From NCBI GenBank assembly GCA_963814435.1, contig CAWFCV010000016.1, forward strand, positions 98,891-162,890: a stretch of 64,000 nt of DNA, read 5' to 3'. The first letter of the stretch is position 1. Each line of letters starts with the position of its first letter. The notes beneath the pieces were generated by a model. It did not search any database. It had not been told where the DNA came from and saw nothing but the letters and a program-made list of their open reading frames with translations. The position numbers were made by a program, and so were the translations under genes. This DNA comes from JAEUPI01 sp963814435 (lineage in GTDB: Bacteria; Pseudomonadota; Gammaproteobacteria; Burkholderiales; Burkholderiaceae_C). Below are positions 1 to 11,829 of the stretch, one piece after another.

Positions 1-2
1 AT

Positions 3-807
3 CTGTCGGTCGTCAACTGGGATTCGGTGATCTTTTCGGTCGCGCTCGGCGTGATCGGCTGCTGGCTGTTGTGGCTGGTCGCGCGCAGGGCGACGTCGGG
101 CGTGCCGGGCCGCTTTCAGGCGGCGGTGGAGTTCCTGGTCGACATGGTCGACAACCAGGCCAAGGGCATCGTGCACAACGCCCAGAGCCGCAAGCTGGTG
201 GCGCCGATGGCGCTCACCGTCTTCGTCTGGATCATCCTGCTCAATGCGATGGACCTGCTGCCGGTGGATCTGCTGCCGATGATCTGGCAGGCCATCTACG
301 GCGCGGCCGGCCACGACCCGGCGCATGCCTACCTGCGGGTGGTGCCCACGGCCGACATCTCGGTGACGATGGGCCTGTCGATGGCGGTGCTGGTCGCCTG
401 CCTGATCTACAACGTCAAGATCAAGGGTGCCGGCGGCTGGGCGCACGAGCTGATCGTCGCGCCATTCGGCACCGTCAAGCTGACGGCCAACCCGCTTGAG
501 CTGGGTCTGCTTCCTCCTGTTGGCCGTGGCCAACTTCGCGATGCAGTTGCTGGAGTTCGTCTCCAAGACGGTGTCGCACGGCATGCGGCTGTACGGCAAC
601 ATGTACGCTGGCGAACTGATCTTCCTGCTGATCGCGCTGCTCGGCGGCGCGTTCACATTGTCGGCGACCGGTTTCGCGCTGGCGCTGATGCACATCGCAG
701 CCGGCACCGTGTGGGCCATCTTCCACATTCTGATCATCGTGCTGCAGGCCTACGTCTTCATGATGTTGACGCTGGTCTACATCGGCCAGGCGCACGACTC
801 GCACTGA
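3..807 (+). CDS. atpB: ATP synthase F0 subunit a (5'-truncated, frameshifted)
   Basis: Membrane subunit a of F1Fo ATP synthase, which forms the proton half-channels against the c-ring. The reading frame is open to the window edge, so the N-terminus lies outside. It reads LSVVNWDSVIFSVALG, then a TSGVPGRFQAAVEFLVDMVD block typical of Burkholderiales AtpB. Near base 495 the frame shifts: the first frame ends its homology at KLTANPL, and the second frame resumes with LLAVANFAMQLLEF and SHGMRLYGNMYAGELIF. That block holds the essential stator arginine (in GMRLYGN). Hydrophobic helices follow to the stop. The shift is probably a one-base sequence error because the operon is otherwise complete. First gene of the visible atp operon. 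Confidence 0.93.
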
Positions 808-880
808 CCCGTTTCGTGCCACCGATCCCTGATCGTTCATTTCTCACCTCAGCCAACCTCTCTCATTCAAGGAATCACAA

Positions 881-1144
881 ATGGAACTCATCGGTCTCGT
901 AGCTGTCGGCGTTGGCCTGATCATCGGCTTGGGTGCCATGGGCGCCTGCATCGGCGTGGGCATCATGGCCAGCAAGTACCTCGAATCGGCCGCGCGCCAG
1001 CCCGAACTGATGGGTGAACTGCAGACCAAGGTGTTCCTGCTGCTCGGCCTGATCGACGCGTCGTTCATCATCGGCGTCGGTATCGCGCTGTGGTTCACCA
1101 CCGCCAACCCGTTCCTGGCCCAGCTCGCGAATCTGCCCAAGTAA
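881..1144 (+). CDS. atpE: ATP synthase F0 subunit c
   Basis: Proteolipid that forms the rotating c-ring. At 87 residues it is close to the family norm, with two transmembrane helices joined by a polar loop carrying the RQPE motif (residues 39-42). The proton-carrying carboxylate is Asp59 in LLGLIDASF. An AAGGAATC-type Shine-Dalgarno lies just upstream of ATG 881. Intact, no anomalies. The downstream gap before atpF (81 bp) contains a GC-rich hairpin. Confidence 0.97.
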   Translation: MELIGLVAVGVGLIIGLGAMGACIGVGIMASKYLESAARQPELMGELQTKVFLLLGLIDASFIIGVGIALWFTTANPFLAQLANLPK

Positions 1145-1151
1145 TCCGGAT

Positions 1152-1167
1152 CGCCCCGACCGGGGCG
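1152..1167 (+). other. GC hairpin between atpE and atpF
   Basis: A perfect 6-bp inverted repeat, CGCCCC (1152-1157) and GGGGCG (1162-1167), with a 4-nt loop. There is no following T-run, so it is not a classical terminator. An RNA-stability or processing role that favours high atpE expression is plausible, as c is needed in excess, but this is inference. Confidence 0.4.
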
Positions 1168-1225
1168 CCCCGCGGTGGCGCCGGTTCGCCGGCCCGCCGT
1201 TCCACACCGTGATTGAGGCCATGCC

Positions 1226-1696
1226 GTGAGCATCACCAGCACCCTGATCATTCAGATGATCGTGTTCCTGATCCTGATCTGGTTCACGATGAGATTCGTC
1301 TGGCCGCCGATCATGGCCGCCCTGGACGAGCGCGCCAAGAAGGTCGCCGACGGCCTGTCGGCCGCCGACAAGGCCAAGGCCGAACTCGCCACCGCCAACA
1401 AGCGCGTCGAGCAGCAGCTCGCCGCGGCGCGCGACGACGCGGCCAAGCGCCTGGCCGACGCCGAGCGCCTGGCGCACCAGATGGTCGAGGAGGCCAAGGG
1501 CCGGGCCAGCGAAGAGGGCGCGAAGATCATCGCCCAGGCCAAGGCCGAGGCCGAGCAGGAGTCGGTGAAGGCGCGCGAGGCGCTGCGCTCGCAGGTCGCG
1601 GGCCTGGCCGTCAAGGGCGCCGAGGCGATCCTGCGCAAAGAGGTCAACGCCGGCGTGCACGCCGATCTGCTGAACCGCCTGAAGTCCGAGCTCTGA
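1226..1696 (+). CDS. atpF: ATP synthase F0 subunit b
   Basis: Peripheral-stalk subunit b, 156 residues. There is one N-terminal transmembrane helix (about residues 5-25, IIQMIVFLILIWFTMRFVWP), then a long Ala/Lys/Glu-rich coiled coil that reaches F1 and binds delta. The start is GTG 1226. It gives the standard b-subunit length and keeps the MSITSTLIIQ N-terminus close to the membrane segment. The stop is separated from the atpH ATG by one base, indicating translational coupling. Confidence 0.95.
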   Translation: MSITSTLIIQMIVFLILIWFTMRFVWPPIMAALDERAKKVADGLSAADKAKAELATANKRVEQQLAAARDDAAKRLADAERLAHQMVEEAKGRASEEGAKIIAQAKAEAEQESVKAREALRSQVAGLAVKGAEAILRKEVNAGVHADLLNRLKSEL

Positions 1697-1697
1697 C

Positions 1698-2234
1698 ATG
1701 GCCGAACTCGCCACCATCGCCCGGCCCTACGCCGAAGCCTTGTTCAAGTCGGTCGGCGGCAGCCGACGCGAACGCGCTTGCTCGCGCAGATGCAGGCGCT
1801 GGCCGCCGTGGCGGGCAATGCCGACATGCTGCGCTTTGCCGACAACCCGAAGGCCACCAGCGGAGCAGGTCGTCAGCGTGATCACCGGCGTGGCCAAGGC
1901 GACGCTCGATGCGAAGGTGACGAACCTGCTGCGCACGGTGGTCGACAACGGCCGCCTGGCCGCGCTGCCCGAGATCGCCGCGCAGTTCAACGCGCTGGTC
2001 AAGGCGCGCTCGGGCACCTCCGACGCGGTGGTGCACAGCGCCTTCCCGATCGATGCCGCGCAGCTGGCCGACCTGATGGTCACGCTCGAGAAGCGCTTCG
2101 GCCGCAAGCTCAACGCCAGCGTGGTGGTCGAGCCCGAGCTGATCGGCGGCGTGCGCGTGGTGGTCGGCGACGAGGTGCTCGACACCTCGGTGAAGGCCCG
2201 GCTGGACAAGATGAGACTGTCGCTCACGGCCTGA
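1698..2234 (+). CDS. atpH: ATP synthase F1 subunit delta (two compensating frameshifts)
   Basis: Stator subunit delta, linking F1 to the b stalk. The N-terminus MAELATIARPYAEALFKSV and the C-terminal two thirds (from EQVVSVITGVAKA) are normal AtpH. Between about 1765 and 1865 the protein leaves frame: the conserved stretch LAQMQALAAVAGNADMLRF is found only in another frame. Two opposite one-base indels therefore cancel, leaving a nonsense patch of about 33 residues in an ORF of normal length (178 aa). Most simply sequence error; a real delta with that scrambled helix would be unlikely to work. Confidence 0.92.
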   Translation: MAELATIARPYAEALFKSVGGSRRERACSRRCRRWPPWRAMPTCCALPTTRRPPAEQVVSVITGVAKATLDAKVTNLLRTVVDNGRLAALPEIAAQFNALVKARSGTSDAVVHSAFPIDAAQLADLMVTLEKRFGRKLNASVVVEPELIGGVRVVVGDEVLDTSVKARLDKMRLSLTA

Positions 2235-2316
2235 AGCCGCGAGCCGCACGACAAGGACCTCGAACCGAACAACCGAACCTCTGGCGGCCCCGAGTCGCCG
2301 GTCGTGGAGCAAAACG

Positions 2317-3870
<1,554 letters not shown>

Positions 3871-3873
3871 ACA

Positions 3874-4038
3874 TGGCCCACCCCCGTAGCGCCTTCGGCG
3901 CCGGCCACACCCTCGCAGAGCTCGGGCAGTTCGCGAGGCGTTCGGGTCTGCGCAGGCAGACCCTTACGTCCGCGCTCAACCCCTCGAGGGGGCGCCGCCA
4001 GCGGCCCGGCGAAGCCGGTTCCGCGGCGTCCGCTTGAC
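3874..4038 (+). repeat. Burkholderiales-type palindromic intergenic repeat (atpA-atpG)
   Basis: The atpA-atpG gap is a modular GC-rich repeat: CCCACCCCCGTAGCGCCTTC, then a spacer, then CCCCTCGAGGGGG, then a palindromic block around CGGCCCGGCGAAGCCGG (3992-4038). The same modules occur in inverted order at 36954-37117; there CAAGCGGAC, CCGCGGA, CCGGCTT and GCCGGGCCGCTGG match the reverse complement of this copy. Shorter relatives lie at 30640-30690 and inside a coding region near 14125-14205. Probably a REP/MITE-like element. Its role is unknown; it could stabilise or process the atp transcript. Confidence 0.7.
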
Positions 4039-4049
4039 AGGAGTGCCTC

Positions 4050-4937
4050 ATGGCTGTTGGTAAAGAGATACGCGGCAAGATCAAGTCGGTGGAGAACACC
4101 AAGAAGATCACCAAGGCGATGGAGATGGTCGCCGCCTCCAAGATGCGCAAGGCGCAGGAGCGCATGCGCGCGGCGCGGCCCTACAGCGAGAAGATCCGCA
4201 ACATCACGGCCAACCTGTCGCAGGCCAACCCCGAGTACAAGTCGCCCTACATGCGCACGGTGGCGGCCGACAAGGCGACCAAGGTCACCGGCTACATCGT
4301 CGTCACCACCGACAAGGGTCTGTGCGGTGGCCTGAACACCAACGTGCTGCGCGCGCTGACCAACAAGCTGCGCGACGCGCAGACCGGCGGCGGCAGCGCG
4401 CTGACGGTGGCCATCGGCAACAAGGGCTTCGGCTTTCTGAACCGCATCGGCGCCAAGGTGCTGAGCCATGCCATCCAGCTCGGCGATGCGCCGCAGCTCG
4501 AGAAGCTGATCGGCCCGGTCAAGGTGATGCTCGACGCCTTCGTCGAAGGCAAGGTCGACGCGGTGTACCTGAGCTACACGCGATTCATCAACACGATGAA
4601 GCAGGAGCCGGTGATCGAGCAGCTGCTGCCGTTGTCGGCCGAGCGCCTGGAGCGCGATGCCGGCGACAAGTCCAAGTATGGTTGGGACTACATCTACGAG
4701 CCCGACGCCCCCGCGGTCATCGACGATCTGATGACGCGCTACATCGAGGCGCTGGTGTTCCAGGCGGTGGCCGAGAACATGGCCAGCGAGCAATCGGCGC
4801 GCATGGTGGCGATGAAGTCGGCCACCGACAACGCCGGCAACCTGATCAACGAACTGAAGCTCATCTACAACAAGACCCGTCAAGCCGCGATCACGAAGGA
4901 ACTGTCCGAAATCGTTGGGGGCGCGGCCGCCGTGTAG
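4050..4937 (+). CDS. atpG: ATP synthase F1 subunit gamma
   Basis: Central rotor shaft of F1, 295 residues. The N-terminal coiled coil begins MAVGKEIRGKIKSVENTKKI, followed by TKAMEMVAASKMRKAQERM. The family signature lies at the C-terminus (ENMASEQSARMVAMKSATDN, then NLINELKLIYNKTRQAAIT). It is intact and starts at ATG 4050 after a GGAG Shine-Dalgarno (4040-4043). The 130-bp gap to atpD carries short direct repeats of GCGAAGCGAA. Confidence 0.97.
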   Translation: MAVGKEIRGKIKSVENTKKITKAMEMVAASKMRKAQERMRAARPYSEKIRNITANLSQANPEYKSPYMRTVAADKATKVTGYIVVTTDKGLCGGLNTNVLRALTNKLRDAQTGGGSALTVAIGNKGFGFLNRIGAKVLSHAIQLGDAPQLEKLIGPVKVMLDAFVEGKVDAVYLSYTRFINTMKQEPVIEQLLPLSAERLERDAGDKSKYGWDYIYEPDAPAVIDDLMTRYIEALVFQAVAENMASEQSARMVAMKSATDNAGNLINELKLIYNKTRQAAITKELSEIVGGAAAV

Positions 4938-5067
4938 GCGGCCTCGACAGCAACGATTCGGTGAAGGCTAACCGCAGCGAAGCGAAGGTTAAGTGAGCGA
5001 AGCGAAACGGCCGGAACCAAAGCGTGGGCTCGGCAACACGGAATCAGATTCAAAGGACCTAAAGAAC

Positions 5068-6480
<1,413 letters not shown>

Positions 6481-6492
6481 GCGAGGCCCACG

Positions 6493-6909
6493 ATGGCAAC
6501 CATTCACGTCGATGTAGTCACCGCCGAAGAGAGCATCTTCTCCGGCGAGGCCAAGTTCGTCGCGCTGCCCGGCGAGATGGGCGAGCTCGGCATCTACCCG
6601 CGCCACACGCCGCTGATCACCCGCATCAAGCCCGGTGCGGTGCGCATCATGCGCGCCGACAACGGCGAGGAGGAGTTCGTCTTCGTCGCCGGCGGCATTC
6701 TCGAGGTGCAGCCCGGCACGGTGACCGTGCTCGCCGACACCGCGATCCGTGGCCACGACCTCGACGAGGCCAAGGCCAATGACGCCAAGAAGCGCGCCGA
6801 AGAGGCGATGCGCAACGCCAAGAGCGACATCGACCTCGCCGCCGCGACCAGCGAGTTCGCGATGATGGCCGCGCAGCTCGCCGCGATCCAGAAGCTGCGC
6901 AAGAAGTAG
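6493..6909 (+). CDS. atpC: ATP synthase F1 subunit epsilon
   Basis: Rotor subunit epsilon and inhibitor of ATP hydrolysis, 138 residues. The N-terminal beta-sandwich is conserved (HVDVVTAEESIFSGEAKFVA, LPGEMGELGIYPRHTPLIT). The C-terminal helical hairpin is rich in Ala/Lys/Glu and ends LAAIQKLRKK. It lies 12 bp after atpD and closes the operon. No convincing terminator is seen before the next gene 90 bp on. Confidence 0.96.
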   Translation: MATIHVDVVTAEESIFSGEAKFVALPGEMGELGIYPRHTPLITRIKPGAVRIMRADNGEEEFVFVAGGILEVQPGTVTVLADTAIRGHDLDEAKANDAKKRAEEAMRNAKSDIDLAAATSEFAMMAAQLAAIQKLRKK

Positions 6910-6998
6910 CCCACGCGCGGCCGTCTGCCGGCCACGCTTGCCAGATCCACCCGCGGCAAGGCATGCTGGGCGCATCGCGTTCAGCGCTGGGAGCGGGC

Positions 6999-7800
6999 AT
7001 GGCGGGCAAGAAGAACAAGTCGCGCAAGAAGGTCGATGCCGACGGCACCGGCGGCTACCGCCGCTCGCTCGAGGCGTTGCAGGTCGAACTCAATGCGATG
7101 GCGCGTTGGCTGCGCCCACGGCGGCCGGCGCCTGGTGGTGGTGATCGAAGGCCGCGACACCGCCGGCAAGGGCGGCGTGATCAACGCCATCACCGAGACG
7201 CTCAACCCGCGCCAGTGTCACGTGGTGGCGCTGCCCAAGCCCACCGAGCGCGAGCGCACGCAGTGGTACTTCCAGCGCTATGTCGAGCACCTGCCCGCGG
7301 CCGGCGAGATCACGCTGTTCGACCGCAGCTGGTACAACCGCGCCGGCGTCGAGCCCGTGATGGGCTTCTGCACCGAGTCGCAGACCGCGGCCTTCCTGAA
7401 GCAGGCGCCGGTGTTCGAGCAGATGCTGGTCGACGACGGCATCCTGCTGTTCAAGTACTGGCTCACGGTGGACCAGGCGCAGCAGGAAGAGCGCTTCGCC
7501 GAGCGCGCGGCCGACCCGCTGAAGCGCTGGAAGCTGTCGCCGATCGACTTCAAGGCGCGCGAGAAGTACGCCGAGTATGGCCGTGCGCGCGAGGCCATGC
7601 TCAGCGCCACCCACACCCGGCATGCGCCGTGGACACTGGTGGACTTCAACGACCAGAAGCAGGGCCGACTGAAACTGATGCGCCACCTGCTGGACCAGCT
7701 GCCCGACACCCAGGTGCCGGAAGACAAGATCGTGTTTCCGCCGCTGCCGCGCAAGCCTCAGCGCGAACGCTTCACGATGGGGCTGAAGCCGATCGCCTGA
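6999..7800 (+). CDS. ppk2: Polyphosphate kinase 2 family protein (frameshifted)
   Basis: PPK2 phosphotransferase that moves phosphate between polyphosphate and nucleoside (di)phosphates. The body shows Walker A EGRDTAGKGG, the DRSWYNRAGVEPVMGF motif with its Walker B aspartate, and KYWLTVDQAQQEERFAERA. The basic N-terminus MAGKKNKSRKKVDADG and the helix YRRSLEALQVELNAMARWLR are in one frame. From HGGRRLVVVIEGRD onward the protein is in another, so a one-base loss lies near 7110. Start 6999 gives the expected length of about 267 aa. The gene follows atpC in the same direction, an energy-metabolism context. Nucleotide subclass cannot be told from sequence alone. Confidence 0.9.
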
Positions 7801-7817
7801 GCCGCCTGTGTCGCGCC

Positions 7818-8326
7818 TCAGCGCAGGTGCGGCGTGTCGGGCAGCTCGTTGACGTTCGGCGTGCCCGGCGCGACCGCGAAATGCTCGCGCAGCAGCGCGT
7901 CGACCGTGTCGACGGCCTCCTGCAGCCCCTGCTCGTAGCGACCGGCACGAAACGCCCCGCGCATGCCGGCGACGATCTGGGTCCAACGCTCGGCCGGCAC
8001 ATGCTGGCTCAGGCCGCGGTCGGCGACGATCTCGATCGCGTGCTCGGCCAGCAGCAGGTAGATCAGCACGCCGTTGTTGCGCCGCCGTGTCCCACACGCG
8101 CAGCTTGCCGAACATCGTGATCGCCCGGTCGCGCGCGCTCAGGCCGCGCCACAGGTACGACAGCGGCAGCCCGGCTTCGACGCAGACGCGGATCTCGCCG
8201 GAGTGCGCTGCGCTCGCTGGCCGCCACGCGCTCGCGCAGGCGCTCGACGGCCTGTGCATTGAGCGCACGCCGGGTGTCGGTCTCGTCGCGCCAGCGGTGC
8301 TTCAGGATGCGAAGGAATCGATTCAT
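7818..8326 (-). CDS. TPM domain-containing protein, short form (two frameshifts)
   Basis: A protein of about 165 residues reassembled from three frames. MNRFLRILKHRWRDETDTRR and QAVERLRERVAASE come first, then HSGEIRVCVEAGLPLSYLW...RAITMFGKLRVWDTA, then NNGVLIYLLLAEHAIEIVAD to the stop. These are the core motifs of the TPM (TPM_phosphatase, YgcG-like) fold. Shifts lie near 8200 and 8085. It lies directly downstream of a second, larger TPM protein and LemA, a grouping common in Proteobacteria, and probably forms one transcript. The function of the trio is not established; a cell-envelope role is usually assumed. Confidence 0.78.
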
Positions 8327-8338
8327 CTCGCGCTCGCC

Positions 8339-9225
8339 CTACCAGTCGCCCGACGCGCCGCCGCCGCCGAAGTCGCCGCCGCCGCCGGATGAGAATCCGC
8401 CGCCGCCCGAGCCACCGCTCCAGCCGCTGCCGCCGCCACCCCAGATCACCGGCGGCCCGCCGTGCGGCCGCGCCGAGACCGCTGGCGCCGAAGCCCATCA
8501 CGCCGACCAGGAACAACGCTACCGCGCCGGCCAGCCCGGCGACCAGCAGGCTGGCGCTGAACCACCAGCCGGCCGCACCGGCCACGCCGCCGGTGACCAG
8601 CGAGCCGAGCTTGCGACCGAAGATGCCGGTCAGCACCGCGCCGATGATCGGCACGCCGACGAAGAAGAACATCGCCAGGTCCTGCCAGTCGAAGCCGCCA
8701 CCGGATGTCGGCGCAGCGCCTTTGCGCTCGGGCGCGGGCAGGCCCTCGGGCTTGATGCGCGCGCCCAGGCGGTCGATCGCCGCGTTCAGGCCGCCGGCAT
8801 AGTCGTTGCGCTTGAACGCCGGGCTGATGGTCTCGGTGATGATCTGACGTGCCGCGAGGTCGGGAATCGCGCCCTCGAGCGCCTTGGCCACCTCGATGCG
8901 GATGCGCCGGTCGTTCTTGGCGACGACGATCAGCACGCCGTCGCCGACGTCGCGCCGGCCGATCTTCCACTGGTCGCCGACGCGCTGCGCGTACGCGGCG
9001 ATGTCCTCGGGCTGCGTGGTCGGCACGATCAGCACGACGATCTGCGTGCCGAGGTCGCGCTCGACGTTGGCCAGGTGCTGCTCCATGCGCCTGGCGCTGC
9101 AGGCTGTCGAGCGTGTTCGTGCGATCGACCACGCGGCCTTCGAGCGCCGGCACCGGCAACACGTCCTGCGCGCGGACCGCCGCACTCAGGCAGGTGAGCA
9201 GGCTCAGCAGCGCCAGCCAAGCCAA
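8339..9225 (-). CDS. TPM domain membrane protein (YgcG-like), Gly-rich tail (frameshifted)
   Basis: Secreted or anchored TPM protein. A signal peptide (MAWLALLSLLTCLSAAVRA) is followed by LEGRVVDRTNTLDS. A frameshift near 9090 leads into the TPM domain: DLGTQIVVLIVPTTQPEDIA, DGVLIVVAKNDRRIRIEVA, then IPDLAARQIITETISPAFKR and GGLNAAIDRLG. Three hydrophobic stretches follow. A second shift near 8455 restores a C-terminus of almost pure Gly/Ser with Trp (VIWGGGGSGWSGGSGGGG, ending GASGDW). That Gly-rich end is typical of the family. The true start may lie slightly upstream at 9260 if another base is missing. Confidence 0.82.
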
Positions 9226-9300
9226 CGCGCAAGGACCTGTCGCGCAGGCCGCCGGGGCATGGTCATCCGCCGGTTCGTCGCGCGGCGCGCCCGGCGAGCG

Positions 9301-9936
9301 TCACTTCGACGCCGCGGCAGCCGGCCCTGGCGCGGCCTTGTCGAAGTTCACGGTCGGCGGCGTGCTGATCTGCGCTTCGTTCTGCACCGTGAAGCTGGGC
9401 TTCACCGAGTAGCTGAACAGCATCGCCGTCAGGTTGGTCGGGAAGCTGCGCGCCAGCACGTTGTACTCGGCCACCGCCTTGATGTAGCGGTTGCGCGCCA
9501 CGGTGATGCGGTTCTCGGTGCCTTCGAGCTGCACGCGCAGATCCTGGAAGCCCTGGTTGGCCTTCAGGTTCGGGTAGTTCTCGGTCACGACCAGCAGCCG
9601 GCTCAGCGCGCTGGACAGTTCGCCCTGCGCGGCCTGGAACTTGTTGAACGCCTCGGGGTTGTTGATCAGCTCCGGCGTGGCCTGGATCGACGTGGCCTTG
9701 GCGCGCGCCTCGACCACCTTGGTCAGCGTCTCCTGCTCGAAGTTGGCCTCGCCCTTGACGGTGCTGACGATGTTGGGGATCAGGTCGGCACGCCGCTGGT
9801 ACTGGTTGAGCACCTCCGACCAGCCGGCCTTGACCTGTTCGTCCAGACGCTGGAAGTCGTTGTAGCCGCAGCCGCTCAGTCCCACCGCGGCCAGCGCCGC
9901 CACGACCAGCCCGATCACTCGCGAACGCAAAGACAT
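9301..9936 (-). CDS. lemA: LemA family lipoprotein
   Basis: LemA-like protein, 211 residues and intact. The N-terminus is a lipoprotein signal with lipobox LSGC (Cys about residue 23), so it is probably membrane-anchored. The LemA core is clear: YNDFQRLDEQVKAGWSEVLN, QYQRRADLIPNIVSTVKGEA, then AQGELSSALSRLLVVTENYP and ENRITVARNRYIKAVAEYN. It is first in a probable three-gene unit with two TPM proteins. Its biochemical role is unknown; family members are four-helix scaffolds. Confidence 0.92.
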   Translation of the reverse strand: MSLRSRVIGLVVAALAAVGLSGCGYNDFQRLDEQVKAGWSEVLNQYQRRADLIPNIVSTVKGEANFEQETLTKVVEARAKATSIQATPELINNPEAFNKFQAAQGELSSALSRLLVVTENYPNLKANQGFQDLRVQLEGTENRITVARNRYIKAVAEYNVLARSFPTNLTAMLFSYSVKPSFTVQNEAQISTPPTVNFDKAAPGPAAAASK

Positions 9937-10012
9937 GTGCTTCCTCCTGAGATTCTGCCGCCGGGTGCATGCTACCCGTGTGGCCCGTCAGGTGGGGCCG
10001 GACCGCCCGGGT

Positions 10013-11269
10013 TCAAGGCAGCCAGTCGTCGATCTGCGTCTCGGCGAGCGTGCGCTGGGCGCTGCTCATCGGCCGCATGCCGGCAAGAATCTGGCGCACG
10101 CGGTCGCGGTCGATGCGGCGTTCCTCGGCCAGCAGGTGCAGTCCGGCATCCGGGTTGCCCAGCAGCGACACCAGCCAGGCCGACGACACCGGGCCGAGCT
10201 TGGAGGCCGGCTTGCCCAGGTACACCTGGGCCGCGCGTTCGGCCCCGCACACGCCCTCGCCCCACGGCGCGAGCGCCAGGTACAGCTGCACGATGCGCGC
10301 CTTGCCCAGCGTGCGCTCCATCTCCACCGCATAGAGCAGCTCACGCAGTTTGCGCGTGGCGCTGCGGTCGTCGCCGGTGAACGCCAGCTTCGCCAGCTGT
10401 TGCGTCAGCGTGCTGCCGCCGCGCCATTGGCCCGGCGACTGCTGGTTGTGGCGCGACGCCGCCAGCATTTCGGCGATGTCGTATCCGGGATGCTCGTAAA
10501 AGCGCGCGTCCTCGGCGGCCACCAGCGCACGCGGCAGCCAGCCGACGATGGCTTTTGCATCGTCGGCCGCCGCGGTGCGGCAGGCCGCGGGCAGCTGCGC
10601 ATCGCGCAGCCGCTCGGTGCCCAGGCCCGCGACGTCCAGATCCTGGATCGCCGGCTGTGCGCTCCACAATCCGTCGGGCCAGCTCGCCTTGATGGTGCCC
10701 GCGACACTGCCGCGCACCTGAACATGGGCGGCCTCGGGCAGGTCGTTCGCGAACACGCCGACGAACTGCGCGGCCGGCGTCGGCGGCAGGCGCCACTCGA
10801 TCTCGGCGCCGTGCGACGTCAGCTTGCCCTTCCAGTCGAGGGCGACCTCATGGGCGCCTTCGGCGAGCACCAGCTGGCCGGAAAACTGACCCGCGCCGAC
10901 CGGACGCAGCAGCCAGCGCGCGCGCGACCAGCGCAGCGGCGCCGGGCCCAGCGCCGACAGCTGCACCGTACAGGGTGCGCACACGGCCTCGAGGCGGTCG
11001 CCGAGGCGCTGGAACTGCCAGCGACCGAAGCGGCTGTGCACGACCCGGCCGTCGAGCAGCGCGAGCCCCAGCGGGTGGGTGGCGAAGCGAATCAGCACCG
11101 GCAGACTGACGGCGCCGCGCCAGGGGCCGAAAGACAGTTCGGTCTGCCAATCGTCGGCGGCCGGTCGCAGCAGTCGCACGACGACGAGCAGCAACGCCGC
11201 CAACACCACCGCCGCAGCCACCAGTGCGGTGACCGATGTCCAGGCGGCGCGGCGCCACGACACCGTCAC
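10013..11269 (-). CDS. GT51 peptidoglycan transglycosylase (monofunctional type)
   Basis: Membrane-anchored glycosyltransferase, about 418 residues. A transmembrane helix lies at residues 12-34, followed by a periplasmic domain of unknown family. The GT51 domain runs from about 240 to 400. Catalytic Glu253 sits in VAAEDARFYEHPGYD, followed by RGGSTLTQQLAKLAF. No transpeptidase domain follows. The large N-terminal insert (about 200 residues) is unlike MtgA. The start GTG 11269 overlaps the upstream stop (GTGA), so it is translationally coupled to the exosortase-linked gene. This coupling suggests a role in the same envelope system. Confidence 0.85.
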   Translation of the reverse strand: MTVSWRRAAWTSVTALVAAAVVLAALLLVVVRLLRPAADDWQTELSFGPWRGAVSLPVLIRFATHPLGLALLDGRVVHSRFGRWQFQRLGDRLEAVCAPCTVQLSALGPAPLRWSRARWLLRPVGAGQFSGQLVLAEGAHEVALDWKGKLTSHGAEIEWRLPPTPAAQFVGVFANDLPEAAHVQVRGSVAGTIKASWPDGLWSAQPAIQDLDVAGLGTERLRDAQLPAACRTAAADDAKAIVGWLPRALVAAEDARFYEHPGYDIAEMLAASRHNQQSPGQWRGGSTLTQQLAKLAFTGDDRSATRKLRELLYAVEMERTLGKARIVQLYLALAPWGEGVCGAERAAQVYLGKPASKLGPVSSAWLVSLLGNPDAGLHLLAEERRIDRDRVRQILAGMRPMSSAQRTLAETQIDDWLP

Positions 11270-11829
11270 AGTGCCTCCACGCGGGTGACGGCGCGCCACG
11301 GGCCGGTGGAGCGTCCGAACGACGCGGCCCAGAACCAGGCCGAGGCATCGGTGAACGCCTGTTGTTCGGCGTCGACGATGCGCTCGCAGACGCGCACGCG
11401 CTGGCCATCGCGCACGGCGACGAAACAGCGCCACAAACGGGACTGCCGATCGGTTTCGAGCCGGGTCGACTCGATGCGGTAGCCCAGACCCCGGAAACAG
11501 TCGACCGCCGGATGCAGGCTGCGCGTGGGGCGCTGCACGTCGCGCAGGATCCACACCGCATCGACCGATTCGAAGCGACCGATGCGCCCCGGGAAACGAT
11601 CGGCAAAGCGCTGCTCCACATCACTCAGCGCCAGCGGACGCAGCGTCGCGCCGTCCCAGATGCGGGGCCATTCGGTCGTGACCGCCGGGTCGGCGGTCGG
11701 TGCCGCGCCGCCGCGGCCCACCAGCGGCAACAACGCGCACGCGATCAGCGCCAGCGCCATGACCCGCGGCCATTGCTCGGCGCCAGCGCGGCGCACGCGA
11801 GCGATCAGGTCAACCCAACGTCGGCGCAT
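11266..11829 (-). CDS. Exosortase-associated secreted protein (unassigned family)
   Basis: A 187-residue protein with one N-terminal hydrophobic segment (MALALIACALLPLVGRGGAA), then a soluble domain with TEWPRIWDGATLRPLALSD. It overlaps the exosortase gene by 20 bp and the transglycosylase by 4 bp. Size and position resemble the EpsI-like partner proteins that accompany exosortases, but I cannot confirm homology. Two cysteines (in AVDCFRG and LWRCFVA) may form a disulfide. Confidence 0.6.
   Translation of the reverse strand: MRRRWVDLIARVRRAGAEQWPRVMALALIACALLPLVGRGGAAPTADPAVTTEWPRIWDGATLRPLALSDVEQRFADRFPGRIGRFESVDAVWILRDVQRPTRSLHPAVDCFRGLGYRIESTRLETDRQSRLWRCFVAVRDGQRVRVCERIVDAEQQAFTDASAWFWAASFGRSTGPWRAVTRVEAL

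Noticed and set aside
4938..5067. Small ORF or leader peptide between atpG and atpD (frame from 4993)
   Set aside because: The frame fuses to atpD and encodes a repeat-derived GCGAAGCGAA stretch; the conserved start at 5068 has its own Shine-Dalgarno.
6910..6998. Terminator after atpC
   Set aside because: No stem with a following T-run found in the gap; a read-through into ppk2 cannot be excluded.
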